A stretch of 64,000 nt of DNA from SG8-30 sp963695155 (GTDB lineage: Bacteria; Pseudomonadota; Gammaproteobacteria; Steroidobacterales; Steroidobacteraceae): the NCBI GenBank assembly GCA_963695155.1, contig CAVOGD010000006.1, forward strand, positions 62,001-126,000. Direction: 5' to 3'. The position numbers were made by a program, and so were the translations under genes. Below are positions 9,033 through 18,336 of this stretch, piece after piece. Under the pieces are notes generated by a model. It was not told the DNA's origin. It did not search any database and saw only the letters and a program-made list of their open reading frames with translations. Every line of letters begins with the position of its first letter. The first letter of the stretch is position 1.

Positions 9033-12000
9033 ATGCTGCACACCAGTTTCGCGCTGCGCCGGCCGGTCACGACCCTGATGACCTTCGTGGCCGTGTCGCT
9101 GGTCGGCATCATCTCGGCCTGGCTACTGCCGCTGGAGATGTTTCCGGACATCCGCTTCCCGGGCCTGCAGGTGCAGATACCCTACGACGGCTCGACGCCG
9201 GAGGAAGTGGAGCGACTGATCGCCCGGCCGGCGGAGGAAGCGCTCGCAACGCTGTCCGGCATCCAGGAGATGCGCTCCACCTCGTCCGAGACCGGCGCCG
9301 AATTGATCGTGCTGTTCGACTGGGACCGTGACCCGTCGGCGATCGCCTTCGAGGTGCGCACCAAGCTCGAGTCGATCCGCCACCAGTTTCCGCCGACCGC
9401 GAACCGCATCATTACCAATATGTTCGCCGCCGGTGACGACCGGGTCGTCGTCGTTCGCATCTCCGGGCAGCAGGACCTGTCACGCAAGTACGAGATGCTG
9501 GACAGGTACCTGAAGCAGCCAATCGAGCGTCTCGACGGCGTGGCCCGCGTGAGCCTCGAGGGCGTCGAACCGCTCGAGTTGCGCATCCTGGTGGATCCCG
9601 TGCGCCTCGCAGCCCACAAGGTCAACGTGCAGACGCTGCGACAGGTACTGGAGAGCGCCAATTTCTCGGTCAGCGCGGGCGAAATCACCGCGGGCAGCCA
9701 GCGGCTGTCGGTCCGGCCTATCGGCGAGTTCCGCACCCTCGACGACGTGCGCGATTTCGTTATCCAGGGCAACCTGCGGCTCAGCGACATCGCGGATGTA
9801 CGCCTGGTCACCCCAGACCTGCAGGTCGGTCGTCACCTGAATGGGCGGCCGGGGGTCGGGCTCGACGTCTTCAAGTCGACCGGCGCCAATATCGTCGATG
9901 TCGCCGATCGCGTGATGGCCGAGGTCGAGAAGGCCCGTGCCCTCCCCGAGCTGCAGGGCATAGACATCCTGGTATTGATGGACCAGGCCGAGGGTATCCG
10001 CTCGTCGTTGACCGAGCTGCGCAACTCCGGCCTGATCGGCGGCGCGATGGCGCTGATCGTGCTCTTCCTGTTCCTCAGGGACTGGCCCACCACCCTCATT
10101 GTCAGCCTGGCCGTGCCCTTCTCGCTGGTGGTGACGCTGGCGGCGATGTTCTTCCTGGGCCTGTCGCTGAACATCCTGACGATGATGGGCATGATGCTGG
10201 CGATCGGACTGCTGGTGGACAACGCGGTCGTCACGACTGAGAGTATCTTCCGCCACCGCCAGCTTGCGCCCGACGAGCCGAAAGCTGCGACGTTGTCCGG
10301 CGTCAGCGAGGTCGGCATGGCGGTGCTGGCCGGCACGCTGTCCACGATCATCGTCTTCCTGCCGATCGTGTTCGGCGAGACGAACCAGATGTCGCTGTTC
10401 ATGGTGCACGTCGCGGTGCCGATCGTCGTGGCCATGACCGCGTCGTTGCTGGTCGCCCAGACCATCATTCCGACCCTGACGGCACGCTTCCCGGCGCCGC
10501 CGCCCATCCAGGCAGCCTCGAGTTTCGGCCGGCTGCAGGATCGCTATGTGCGGATGCTGGCCTGGGTGCTCAAGCACCCGTGGAAGACCGCCGGCCTGGT
10601 GCTGCTGACGCTGGTGTCGCCGATCCCGCTGTTCGCCGGCGAACTGCTCAAGGTGGACATGTTCCCGCAGGACGCCTCGGACCGTCTACAGCTCGTCTAC
10701 CACATCGAGGGCAGCTATCCGCTCGAGCGGGTCGAGCAGGGCGTGGACCGTGTCGAGGCCTACCTCGAACAGAACAAGGAGCGCTTCGGCATCGAACTCG
10801 TCTACAGCTACTACACGCCCGACCAGGCCGGCTCCGTCATCAAGCTCAAGCCGCGCGACGAGCTGCCGATGACCGCTCGCGAGCTGATGGTCGAGATCGA
10901 GAAAGGAATGCCCGAGATCATAATCGGCAAGCCCAGCTTCCGCTTCGAGGACAACCAGGGCGGCGGCGCCGGCTTCAGCCTGCGCCTGTCGGGCGAATCG
11001 ACCGAACGGCTGATCGAGCTGTCCCGCGACGTCGTCAGCAAGCTGTCGCAGATCGAGGGCTTCGACTCGGTGCGCTCGACGGCGCGCGCCGGCGAGCAGG
11101 AGGTGCAGGTCCGCGTTGATCGTGCCCGCGCCGCGCAGCTGGGCCTGTCCGCGCAGATCGTCGCCCAGACCGTGGCGGGGGCGATGCGCGGCGACCGGCT
11201 CAAGGAATTCCGCTCGGACGAGCGCGAGGTGCAGATGCGGCTGGCATTCCGGCCCAACGACCGGCAGTCCATCGACGACCTCGCGGCAACGCCGTTGTTC
11301 CTGCCCAACGGCGAGCGCAGCACGCTCGGCTCGGTGGCGACCTTCCACATTGAGAAGACCGAAAGGACCATAGAGCGCTTCGACCGCCTGACCGCCATCA
11401 ACATCGAGGGCATCGTCTCGGAGGACTCCTCGCTGCAGGAGGTCCGCAAGCGCACCGAAACGATGATGAAGGACTACCAGCTGCCGCCCGGCTATTCCTG
11501 GCAGTTCGGCAAGGGTGTCGACGACGACCAGCAGGCAATGCAGGACATGCTGGTCAACATCGCCCTCGCCATCGTGCTGATCTTCCTGGTCATGTCATCG
11601 CTGTTTGAGTCGACGCTCTATCCGGTCTCGATCGTGAGCTCGATCGTGTTCGCCGTGGTCGGCGTGTTCTGGGGCCTGACGCTGACCGGGACGCCGATGA
11701 CTTTCATGGCCATGCTGGGCATCATGATCCTGATCGGCGTGATCGTGAACATCGGGATCGTGCTGGTCGCGCACATCCTCGATCTCAGGCGGCAGGGTCT
11801 GCCGCGCGACGAGGCGATTTTGCAGGCCGCGCGCGACCGGCTGCGGCCGATCCTCATGACGACGCTGACAACCTTGCTGGCCATGCTGCCGCTGGCGCTG
11901 GGCGACGCACAGATCGGCGGCGGCGGACCCGCCTACTACCCCATGGCGCGCGCGCTGATGTCAGGCCTGGCCTTCGGCGCGGTGACTTCGCTGTTCTTCG

Positions 12001-12104
12001 TGCCGGCGTTCTACGTCTGGCTGGACAACTTCAGCCGCTGGCGGCGGCGCCTGTCGGCCGCCAGCCGGCCGCAACCTAGGGCCGTCCCCGTCGGCACAAC
12101 GTGA
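9033..12104 (+). CDS. RND efflux pump permease subunit, second copy
   Basis: A 1023-residue RND permease immediately after the first pump, with AGGAGG upstream of its ATG. It diverges clearly from its partner (for example FPDIRFPGLQVQIPYDG near the N-terminus) so it is not a recent duplicate. TM4 reads GLLVDNAVVTTES, again with one Asp and one Asn. The C-terminal transport helices carry GVIVNIGIVLV. Together with the adaptor it completes a three-gene export operon lacking its outer-membrane channel. The gene end is convergent with the coiled-coil gene at 12106. Confidence 0.93.
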   Translation: MLHTSFALRRPVTTLMTFVAVSLVGIISAWLLPLEMFPDIRFPGLQVQIPYDGSTPEEVERLIARPAEEALATLSGIQEMRSTSSETGAELIVLFDWDRDPSAIAFEVRTKLESIRHQFPPTANRIITNMFAAGDDRVVVVRISGQQDLSRKYEMLDRYLKQPIERLDGVARVSLEGVEPLELRILVDPVRLAAHKVNVQTLRQVLESANFSVSAGEITAGSQRLSVRPIGEFRTLDDVRDFVIQGNLRLSDIADVRLVTPDLQVGRHLNGRPGVGLDVFKSTGANIVDVADRVMAEVEKARALPELQGIDILVLMDQAEGIRSSLTELRNSGLIGGAMALIVLFLFLRDWPTTLIVSLAVPFSLVVTLAAMFFLGLSLNILTMMGMMLAIGLLVDNAVVTTESIFRHRQLAPDEPKAATLSGVSEVGMAVLAGTLSTIIVFLPIVFGETNQMSLFMVHVAVPIVVAMTASLLVAQTIIPTLTARFPAPPPIQAASSFGRLQDRYVRMLAWVLKHPWKTAGLVLLTLVSPIPLFAGELLKVDMFPQDASDRLQLVYHIEGSYPLERVEQGVDRVEAYLEQNKERFGIELVYSYYTPDQAGSVIKLKPRDELPMTARELMVEIEKGMPEIIIGKPSFRFEDNQGGGAGFSLRLSGESTERLIELSRDVVSKLSQIEGFDSVRSTARAGEQEVQVRVDRARAAQLGLSAQIVAQTVAGAMRGDRLKEFRSDEREVQMRLAFRPNDRQSIDDLAATPLFLPNGERSTLGSVATFHIEKTERTIERFDRLTAINIEGIVSEDSSLQEVRKRTETMMKDYQLPPGYSWQFGKGVDDDQQAMQDMLVNIALAIVLIFLVMSSLFESTLYPVSIVSSIVFAVVGVFWGLTLTGTPMTFMAMLGIMILIGVIVNIGIVLVAHILDLRRQGLPRDEAILQAARDRLRPILMTTLTTLLAMLPLALGDAQIGGGGPAYYPMARALMSGLAFGAVTSLFFVPAFYVWLDNFSRWRRRLSAASRPQPRAVPVGTT

Positions 12105-12105
12105 C

Positions 12106-13135
12106 TCAGCGCTGCAGGATCTTGTAGACGTCCCAGTAGTCGTCGATCAGGACGTTGCCTCCGCGGTCGCCGGGCGCGGCCGGCGGCACCGAGGTGGGCG
12201 TCGGCACGACATCCTGTGGCGTGCGCCAGGCGACGCAGGCCCTCAGCCTCTCGGTCTTGCTGCGGATCTCCGGCGCGATGCCCTCCTGGGCAGCGATCAT
12301 GGCGATGGCCTTGGCGACCTCGTCGCAGCCGCGCCAGGCAGTCCTCGCGCGAGCCGTGCCTGGCTTCCTGCACGCGGCGATGGTTCGCGAGCCGGGCCTC
12401 GGCCGCGAGACCCGCCGGACCCAGCCTCGCGCACATCACCTGGGCGTAGGCGATCACCGCCAGGTTGATCATGCGTCGCCCCTCGACGGACACGCCAGGG
12501 AATTCCGGCAGGGGTTCCTTCTGGATCGTGCGCTGCGCCTCGTGCAGGTCGGCGAGGTGCTGCTCGGCCTGCGCGAGGCGGCCGCGCTGGGCGTCCAGTT
12601 CGAAGGCCAGGTCGCGCCGGCGGAAGTAGTTCCAGAATCCCCGCATCTTCAGCAGGCGCCGCTCGCCGTCGGCCAGCCGGGCCTGTTCGCTCTCGACAAC
12701 GCTCGCCGCCTCGGCCAGCCGCTCGTCGGCCAGCTTCAGCCGCTCGTTCTGGTCCTGCTGGAACTCCGCGAGCTGCTTCTTGCGCTCACGGTCCTGCCGT
12801 TGCCGGCGCAGGTCGCCGGAAAACTGCTCGAGCTGGGTGCGGCACTCCCGCCACAGGTTCCTGAGCCCGAAGTGCACCAGCGCGTCGAAGCCGCGTTCCG
12901 GCTTGCCGAGCAGGACTTCCAGCTGCTCCATCTGTTCCTGCAGCCGGCTGGTCGCGCCATCCTGCTGCTTCAGCCGGTTGCGCAGCCCGTGCAGCTGGTC
13001 GTCGAGCCCCTGCAGTTCCTTCTTCAGCTCGGCGCGGTTCCAGAACAGCTTGAGCAGCCGCTCGTCCTCGGCGGCGGCGTCGTTGCGCGGCAGCACCTGG
13101 AGCTTCAGCCCGGCCAGTTTGTCGGTGAGGTTCAT
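12106..13135 (-). CDS. Coiled-coil protein of unknown function, frame-shifted
   Basis: The frame opens at ATG 13135 (MNLTDKLAGLK) and gives a long, charged, heptad-like coiled coil (about residues 20-200). It ends in a more globular part with LPEFPGVSVEGRR. Near 12331-12345 the reading frame moves by one extra base; after it the protein continues as CDEVAKAIAMIAAQEG and ends in DDYWDVYKILQR. The total span, 1030 bases, is one more than a multiple of three. No signal peptide or membrane segment is seen. I do not recognise the family. It lies in line with the DUF1249 and ppsR genes. It may be intact in the cell if the extra base is an assembly error. Confidence 0.6.
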
Positions 13136-13161
13136 TGCCGTGGCGCCGGTGGTTCGCGGGC

Positions 13162-13614
13162 TCAGGCGGCCTGCGCGAAGCGATGCCCCCGCTCGGCGCA
13201 GTACTCGAGCCACTTGTTGAGCAATACATTGCGCGACCAGGGGCCCCGCAGGCCGCCGCCGCGCGCCCCGCGGCACCGCGCCGGCAGGCCGGCGACCGCA
13301 CCGGCCCCGGTCGCCTCCGCCAGGCGCGCGTCGTGGTACAGCCTGACCTGGAGTCCCGGCTCACGCATCTCGCCGGCGTCCCGCTCGAACAGGTAGGACA
13401 GGGTCAGCGTCGTCGTGTACGGCGCGCGCGTCATGACCGCGAGTTCCAGCGCGCAGTCGCCGGCCACGCGCGATACCGCCCGCTCAGCGATGCGGGAGGG
13501 ATCGGGGGCCAGCCAGCCGAAGCGGATGTAATTGCTCTCGTACAGCGTCATCAGGCTGACGAAGGACCGCGGGCGGGCACGCCAGGAAATCGCGCACAGG
13601 TCATCCGAAAGCAT
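13162..13614 (-). CDS. DUF1249 (YqiB-like) protein
   Basis: A 150-residue protein whose VRLYHDARLAEA stretch and C-terminal WLEYCAERG match the DUF1249 family (E. coli YqiB), of unknown function. The N-terminal SFVSLMTLYESNYIRF fits the usual start of the family, so ATG 13614 is favoured. There is no Shine-Dalgarno sequence before it. Instead an extended -10 element lies at 13621-13629, so the transcript may begin at or next to the ATG (see promoter entry). Confidence 0.75.
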   Translation of the reverse strand: MLSDDLCAISWRARPRSFVSLMTLYESNYIRFGWLAPDPSRIAERAVSRVAGDCALELAVMTRAPYTTTLTLSYLFERDAGEMREPGLQVRLYHDARLAEATGAGAVAGLPARCRGARGGGLRGPWSRNVLLNKWLEYCAERGHRFAQAA

Positions 13615-13620
13615 GATTTG

Positions 13621-13629
13621 ACTATATCA
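13621..13629 (-). promoter_or_regulatory. Extended -10 promoter close to a start codon (possible leaderless mRNA)
   Basis: Read on the minus strand the sequence is TGATATAGT: a TGn motif followed by TATAGT. Only six bases separate the hexamer from ATG 13614, so transcription would start at about the A of the ATG. No ribosome-binding site is present, which agrees with a leaderless message. Confidence 0.5.
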
Positions 13630-13695
13630 CGGGGTCGCGGCCCTTCGATCCCCCCGGATGTGGCGGCCGTCACGGTTTCGCGAGGGCTGCGGCGC

Positions 13696-14523
13696 TTACG
13701 GCCGGGTGCGCCGCTCGATCGCCATGCGCTCGAGGATGCGGCTGGAAATCTCCTCGATCGAGCAGTCCGCGGTGTCGAGGTACGGGATGCCGTGACGGTC
13801 GAGCAGGCGTTCGGCCTCGCGCACCTCGAAGGTGCATTGCGGCGTGGACGCATACTTGCTGTCCGGGCGCCGTTCATGGCGGATCTGCTGCAGCCGGTCG
13901 GGCCGGATCGTCAGCCCGAACAGCTTCTGGCGGTGCGGCCCGACCGAGTCCGGCAGGCGCCCCCGCTCCAGGTCGTCCTCGGTGAGCGGGAAATTGGCTG
14001 CGTAGATGCCGTATTGCAGCGCCATGTACAGGCAGGTCGGCGTCTTGCCGGAGCGCGACACCCCGACCAGGATGACGTCCGCACGCTCATAGTCCCGGGT
14101 CTGCGTGCCGTCGTCGTTGGCCAGCGCGAAGTTCGTGGCGTTGATGCGCGCGGTATAGGCGTCCAGGTCGGTCATGCCGTGCGCGCGGCCGGCTGCGTGC
14201 GAGGAGGCCTGCTGCAGTTCCTGCTCCAGCGGCCCGAGGAAGGCGCCGAAGAAATCCAGGTACAGGCAGCTGGCGTGCTTGACGACGTCGCGGATCTCGT
14301 CGTTCACCAGCGTCGAGAACACGATGGGCTTCGCGCCGTCCTCGACGGCCACCGCGTTGATCTTGCCGACGGCCTCCTGCGCCTTGTCAAGCGTGGAGAT
14401 GAATGGCAGAGTCACTGGCCTGAAGTCCAGGCCCTCGAATTGCGTGAGCAGGCTGTGCCCCATGGTCTCGGCTGTCACACCGGTCTGGTCGGACACGAAG
14501 AACACCGTTCTTTTCCTGTTCAC
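13696..14523 (-). CDS. ppsR: PEP synthase regulatory protein (bifunctional kinase/pyrophosphorylase)
   Basis: Switches phosphoenolpyruvate synthase off and on by ADP-dependent phosphorylation and Pi-dependent dephosphorylation of a threonine next to its catalytic histidine. The protein begins RTVFFVSDQTGVTAETMG, as expected, and carries the P-loop GVSRSGKTPT. GTG 14523, with a GGAAG site upstream, is preferred over the longer ATG at 14571 by homology. It is divergent from its target gene ppsA, the usual arrangement in proteobacteria. Confidence 0.94.
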   Translation of the reverse strand: MNRKRTVFFVSDQTGVTAETMGHSLLTQFEGLDFRPVTLPFISTLDKAQEAVGKINAVAVEDGAKPIVFSTLVNDEIRDVVKHASCLYLDFFGAFLGPLEQELQQASSHAAGRAHGMTDLDAYTARINATNFALANDDGTQTRDYERADVILVGVSRSGKTPTCLYMALQYGIYAANFPLTEDDLERGRLPDSVGPHRQKLFGLTIRPDRLQQIRHERRPDSKYASTPQCTFEVREAERLLDRHGIPYLDTADCSIEEISSRILERMAIERRTRP

Positions 14524-14615
14524 GCGCTGCTTCCGGCCTGCATTGACGACGCGCCCGGCGACGGGCGCCAACCGGCTGCGATCCTAGCAGGAACGCACGC
14601 CAGCGAGGGCACACC

Positions 14616-16979
14616 TTGAGCGCCTATACGATCCCCTTCGAGAAGCTCGGCCTGGCGGACCTGCAGACCGTCGGCGGCAAGAACTCGTCGATCGGCGAGA
14701 TGATCGGCAAGCTCGCGGCGCTGGGCGTGCGCGTACCCGGCGGTTTCGCCACGACCTCGCAGGCGTACCGCGACTTCCTGGCGCACGGCGAGCTCGCCGG
14801 GCGGATTGCCGGCGTGCTCGACGGCCTCGACGTGGACGACGTGAAAAAGCTGGCCGCGAGCGGCGCGCAGATCCGCCGCTGGATCCTCGACACGCCGTTC
14901 CACGACCGCCTGCAGCGGGAGATCGCCGCAGCCTGGGACGCCATGGCGAACGGGCGCGACATCGCGGTCGCGGTGCGCTCCTCGGCGACCGCCGAGGACC
15001 TGCCGGGTGCCTCGTTTGCCGGCCAGCAGGAGACGTTCCTGAACGTGCGCGGCCGCGACCACGTGCTGCGGGCCATGCACGAGGTGTACGCGAGCCTGTA
15101 CAACGACCGGGCCATTGCCTACCGCGTGCACCAGGGCTTCGAGCATTCGCAGGTGGCGATTTCCGTGGGCGTGCAGCACATGGTGCGCAGCGACCTGGGA
15201 GCGAGCGGCGTGATGTTCACGCTGGACACCGAATCCGGCTTCCGCGGCGTCGTCTTCATCACCGCTTCCTACGGGCTCGGCGAGCTCGTCGTGCAGGGCG
15301 CGGTCAATCCCGACGAGTTCTACGTCTACAAGCGCGGCCTCGAGCAGGGCCGCTTCCCGATCGTGCGCCGCAACCTCGGCACCAAGGCGGCGCGCATGGT
15401 CTACGCCGGCGAGCAGTCGGCGACCCGCCGCGTGGAGACCGTCGAGGTGCCGGCCGCCGAGCGGCAGCGCTACTGCATCAGCGACGAGGACGTCATCACG
15501 CTGGCCCGGCAGGCGCTGCTGATCGAGAAGCATTACGGTTGCCCGATGGACATCGAATGGGGCAAGGACGGCGACAGCGGCGACATCTACATCCTGCAGG
15601 CACGGCCCGAGACGGTGCAGAGCCGCTCCGGCAACACGATCCAGCGCTTCACGCTCAAGGACCGCTCCCGGGTGCTGACCAGCGGGCGCGCCATCGGCCA
15701 GCGCATCGGCGCGGGCCCGGCCCGCGTCATCCGTGACGTCAAGGAGATGTCCCGGGTGCGGGTCGGCGACGTGCTGGTCGCCGACATGACCGATCCCGAC
15801 TGGGAGCCGGTCATGAAGCGGGCCGCCGCCATCGTCACCAACCGCGGCGGCCGCACCTGCCATGCCGCGATCATCGCGCGCGAACTGGGCGTCCCGGCCG
15901 TGGTCGGCTGCGGCGACGCGACCGAGGTCCTCACCGAAGGGGAGCCGGTGACCGTGTCCTGCGCCGAGGGCGAGACCGGCTATGTCTTCGAGGGCAACCT
16001 CGACTTCGACGAGCAGAACATCGAACTGGGCGCCCTGCCGCCCTCGCCCGTCCACATCATGATGAACGTCGGCAATCCCGACCGTGCTTTCGACTTCGCG
16101 TCGATCCCGAACAAGGGCGTGGGACTGGCCAGGCTCGAGTTCATCATCAACCGCACCATCGGCGTGCATCCCCGCGCGCTGCTCGACTTCGACCGCCTCG
16201 AGCCGGGGCTCAAGGAGCAGATCCGGCGGCAGATGGCCGGTCACGAGGACCCCGTCAAATTCTTCGTGGACAAGCTGGCCGAGGGCATCGCGACGATCGC
16301 GGCCGCCTTCGCGCCGCAGCCCGTCATCGTGCGCCTGTCGGACTTCAAGTCCAACGAGTACGCCAACCTGATCGGCGGCAAGCTGTACGAGCCGCACGAG
16401 GAGAACCCGATGCTGGGGTTCCGCGGCGCATCGCGTTACGTCGACGAGACGTTCCGGCCCTGCTTCGAGCTGGAGTGCCGGGCGCTGCGCAAGGTGCGCG
16501 GGGACATGGGCCTGACCAACGTGCAGGTCATGGTGCCCTTCGTGCGCACGGTGGACGAGGGACGCCGCGTCATCGAACTGCTGGCCGCGAACGGCCTCGA
16601 GCGCGGCGTGGACGACCTCAAGGTCATCATGATGTGCGAGATCCCGAGCAACGCGCTGCTGGCGAAGGAGTTCCTCGAGCACTTCGACGGCATGTCCATC
16701 GGCTCGAACGACATGACCCAGCTGACGCTCGGCCTCGACCGCGACTCGGGGATCGTCGCCGCGCTCTTCGACGAGCGCGACGCGTCGGTCAAGGCGCTGC
16801 TGACGATGGCGATCCGCGCCTGCCGCGACGCCGGCAAGTACATCGGCATCTGCGGCCAGGGGCCGTCCGACCACCCGGAGTTTGCACGCTGGCTGGCCGA
16901 GCAGGGCATCGAGAGCATCTCGCTGAACCCCGACACCGTCGTGGACACCTGGTTGTACCTGGCGGGCAAGCCCGTCTGA
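14616..16979 (+). CDS. ppsA: Phosphoenolpyruvate synthase
   Basis: Converts pyruvate, ATP and water to PEP, AMP and phosphate, the entry to gluconeogenesis from C3 compounds. Length 787 is typical. N-terminal ATP-grasp-like domain (VGGKNSSIGEM, RSSATAEDLPGASFAGQQ), a swivelling phosphohistidine domain with GGRTCHAAI (His about 416, regulated Thr about 414) and a C-terminal PEP/pyruvate barrel with GSNDMTQLTLG and a Cys in GICGQGPSDHP. The start is a TTG with GAGGG six bases upstream. The MITE-like element begins 18 bases after the stop. Confidence 0.96.
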   Translation: MSAYTIPFEKLGLADLQTVGGKNSSIGEMIGKLAALGVRVPGGFATTSQAYRDFLAHGELAGRIAGVLDGLDVDDVKKLAASGAQIRRWILDTPFHDRLQREIAAAWDAMANGRDIAVAVRSSATAEDLPGASFAGQQETFLNVRGRDHVLRAMHEVYASLYNDRAIAYRVHQGFEHSQVAISVGVQHMVRSDLGASGVMFTLDTESGFRGVVFITASYGLGELVVQGAVNPDEFYVYKRGLEQGRFPIVRRNLGTKAARMVYAGEQSATRRVETVEVPAAERQRYCISDEDVITLARQALLIEKHYGCPMDIEWGKDGDSGDIYILQARPETVQSRSGNTIQRFTLKDRSRVLTSGRAIGQRIGAGPARVIRDVKEMSRVRVGDVLVADMTDPDWEPVMKRAAAIVTNRGGRTCHAAIIARELGVPAVVGCGDATEVLTEGEPVTVSCAEGETGYVFEGNLDFDEQNIELGALPPSPVHIMMNVGNPDRAFDFASIPNKGVGLARLEFIINRTIGVHPRALLDFDRLEPGLKEQIRRQMAGHEDPVKFFVDKLAEGIATIAAAFAPQPVIVRLSDFKSNEYANLIGGKLYEPHEENPMLGFRGASRYVDETFRPCFELECRALRKVRGDMGLTNVQVMVPFVRTVDEGRRVIELLAANGLERGVDDLKVIMMCEIPSNALLAKEFLEHFDGMSIGSNDMTQLTLGLDRDSGIVAALFDERDASVKALLTMAIRACRDAGKYIGICGQGPSDHPEFARWLAEQGIESISLNPDTVVDTWLYLAGKPV

Positions 16980-16996
16980 GCCCGCCGCCGACGGCT

Positions 16997-17265
16997 TAGG
17001 GCCTGTTAACACTCATGGCATCGCTGCGACCGTGGCTCCTACCGAGCGGGGCAAGGCGCGATGACCGACCTGTACTGAATGTACATGAGGGAAGAGCAAC
17101 GAAGCCCCGCTCGGTACGAGCCCGGTCCCTCAGGGTTGCGGCCCACAGGGCTTCAGCCGGCGTTGCTCGCCGCTCATGTGGAATGACCACACTTCGCACC
17201 TCGCGCCTTGGCTGAAGCCCTGTGGACCTGCAACGCAGCGATGCCATAAGTGTTAACAGGCCCTA
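16997..17265. mobile_element. MITE-like element with three nested inverted repeats
   Basis: A 269-base segment bounded by 32-base terminal inverted repeats (16997-17028 and 17234-17265, one mismatch; outer sequence TAGGGCCTGTTAACACT). Inside are two more hairpins: 17034-17052 with 17104-17122 (19 bases, one mismatch) and 17143-17158 with 17210-17225 (16 bases, perfect). Folded, it makes a three-stem cloverleaf. No transposase is encoded. The flanks read TTAG on the left and CTAG on the right, close to a 4-base YTAR-type target, but the exact ends are uncertain by a few bases. Most likely a non-autonomous transposable element; relatives elsewhere in the genome are not visible here. Confidence 0.75.
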
Positions 17266-17655
17266 GTCGCCCAGCGCCTCGCGCGCCCGTTCCCAGTGGC
17301 GCCCGTCGTAGGCGCGCACCGTCATGGACTCGACCGTGCCGGGATCGAGGCAGCGCGCATTGACGCTGATCCCGTCCGGGTGCGAGCGCGGCACGTAGAA
17401 GGACTTCACGCCGCAGGTACGGCAGAACAGGTGGCGCGCCACGCCCGTGTTGAAGCGGTACTCGGCCAGCGCGGCGGGGTCGCCGAGCAGCGTAAACGCC
17501 TCTTGCCCGACGATCAGGTGCAGGTAGCCGGCCTTGCTGCAGATCGAGCAGTTGCATTCGAGCACCTGCAGCAGCGCCGGCGCGCGCACCTCGAAGCGGA
17601 CGGCGCCGCAATGGCAGCCGCCGCGGTGAGTCAGGAGTGCGGAATCCCGGCCCAT
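17263..17655 (-). CDS. GFA/CENP-V family zinc protein
   Basis: A 130-residue protein of the glutathione-dependent formaldehyde-activating (GFA) fold. Cysteine sets are GGCHCGAVRF, ECNCSICSKAG and FCRTCGVKSF, which bind the structural and catalytic zincs. The true enzymatic role of most members is unknown. The stop codon TAG (17263-17265) is formed by the last bases of the neighbouring MITE-like element or its target site, so insertion may have set the present C-terminus, although the protein ends at about the family's usual point. Confidence 0.85.
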   Translation of the reverse strand: MGRDSALLTHRGGCHCGAVRFEVRAPALLQVLECNCSICSKAGYLHLIVGQEAFTLLGDPAALAEYRFNTGVARHLFCRTCGVKSFYVPRSHPDGISVNARCLDPGTVESMTVRAYDGRHWERAREALGD

Positions 17656-17669
17656 GCTGCGGCGCCGCC

Positions 17670-18227
17670 TCAGCTGCGCCGCCAGGGCTCGGCGATCAGG
17701 TGCTCGCGGTAATGCCGCAGCTCGCCGACGGACTCGCGAATGTCCTCGAGCGCCAGGTGGGCCGACTTCTTGGTGAAGCCCCGCGCCACCTCGGGCGCCC
17801 AGCGCCGCGCCAGTTCCTTGACGGTGCTCACGTCGAGGTTGCGATAGTGGAAGAACCGCTCCAGCTGCGGCATGCGCCTAGCCAGGAAGCGCCGGTCCTG
17901 GCACACGCTGTTGCCGCACATGGGCGAGGCGCCCGCCTCGACCTGCTGCGCCAGGAAGTCCAGCGTGGCCCGCTCCGCTTCCGCCTCCGTCACCTTGCTG
18001 GCCGTGACCCGGGCCAGCAGGCCCGACCCGCCATGGGTCTTGCGGTTCCAGTCGTCCATCGCCTGCAGCACCGCTGCGGGCTGGTGGATGGCGAGCACCG
18101 GCCCCTCGGCCAGCACCTCGAGGCTGCTGTCCGTGACCAGGGTGGCGATCTCGATGATACGGTCGCTGTCCGGGTCGAGCCCCGTCATCTCGAGGTCGAT
18201 CCAGACGAGCTTCTGGCCGGCGTCCAT
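17670..18227 (-). CDS. orn: Oligoribonuclease
   Basis: 3'-5' exoribonuclease that clears 2-5-nt RNAs and pGpG, the last step of mRNA and c-di-GMP turnover. DEDDh family: VWIDLEMTGLD supplies the first Asp and Glu, then WNRKTHGGSG, SVCQDRRFL and a C-terminal H-x4-D (SAHLALEDI). ATG 18227 matches the length of known Orn proteins; ATG 18239 is also in frame. Divergent from rsgA, the same neighbour as in E. coli. Confidence 0.95.
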   Translation of the reverse strand: MDAGQKLVWIDLEMTGLDPDSDRIIEIATLVTDSSLEVLAEGPVLAIHQPAAVLQAMDDWNRKTHGGSGLLARVTASKVTEAEAERATLDFLAQQVEAGASPMCGNSVCQDRRFLARRMPQLERFFHYRNLDVSTVKELARRWAPEVARGFTKKSAHLALEDIRESVGELRHYREHLIAEPWRRS

Positions 18228-18336
18228 GTTGCCCGGCATCTTAGCAGAGGCTAGAGTCGCGCCCGTCCATGCCAAGCCGCCACCTCAACACCGCCCCCCG
18301 GCGCCGCGAGCGCCCCGCCGCGCTGCGCCACCCGGC

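Noticed and set aside
14520..17012. 830-codon frame antisense to ppsA
   Set aside because: Shadow; composition is low in aromatic residues with Val/His/Asp bias typical of complement frames.
17015..17247. Short open frames inside the MITE-like element
   Set aside because: They cross the hairpin arms on both strands, have no RBS and no protein-like composition.
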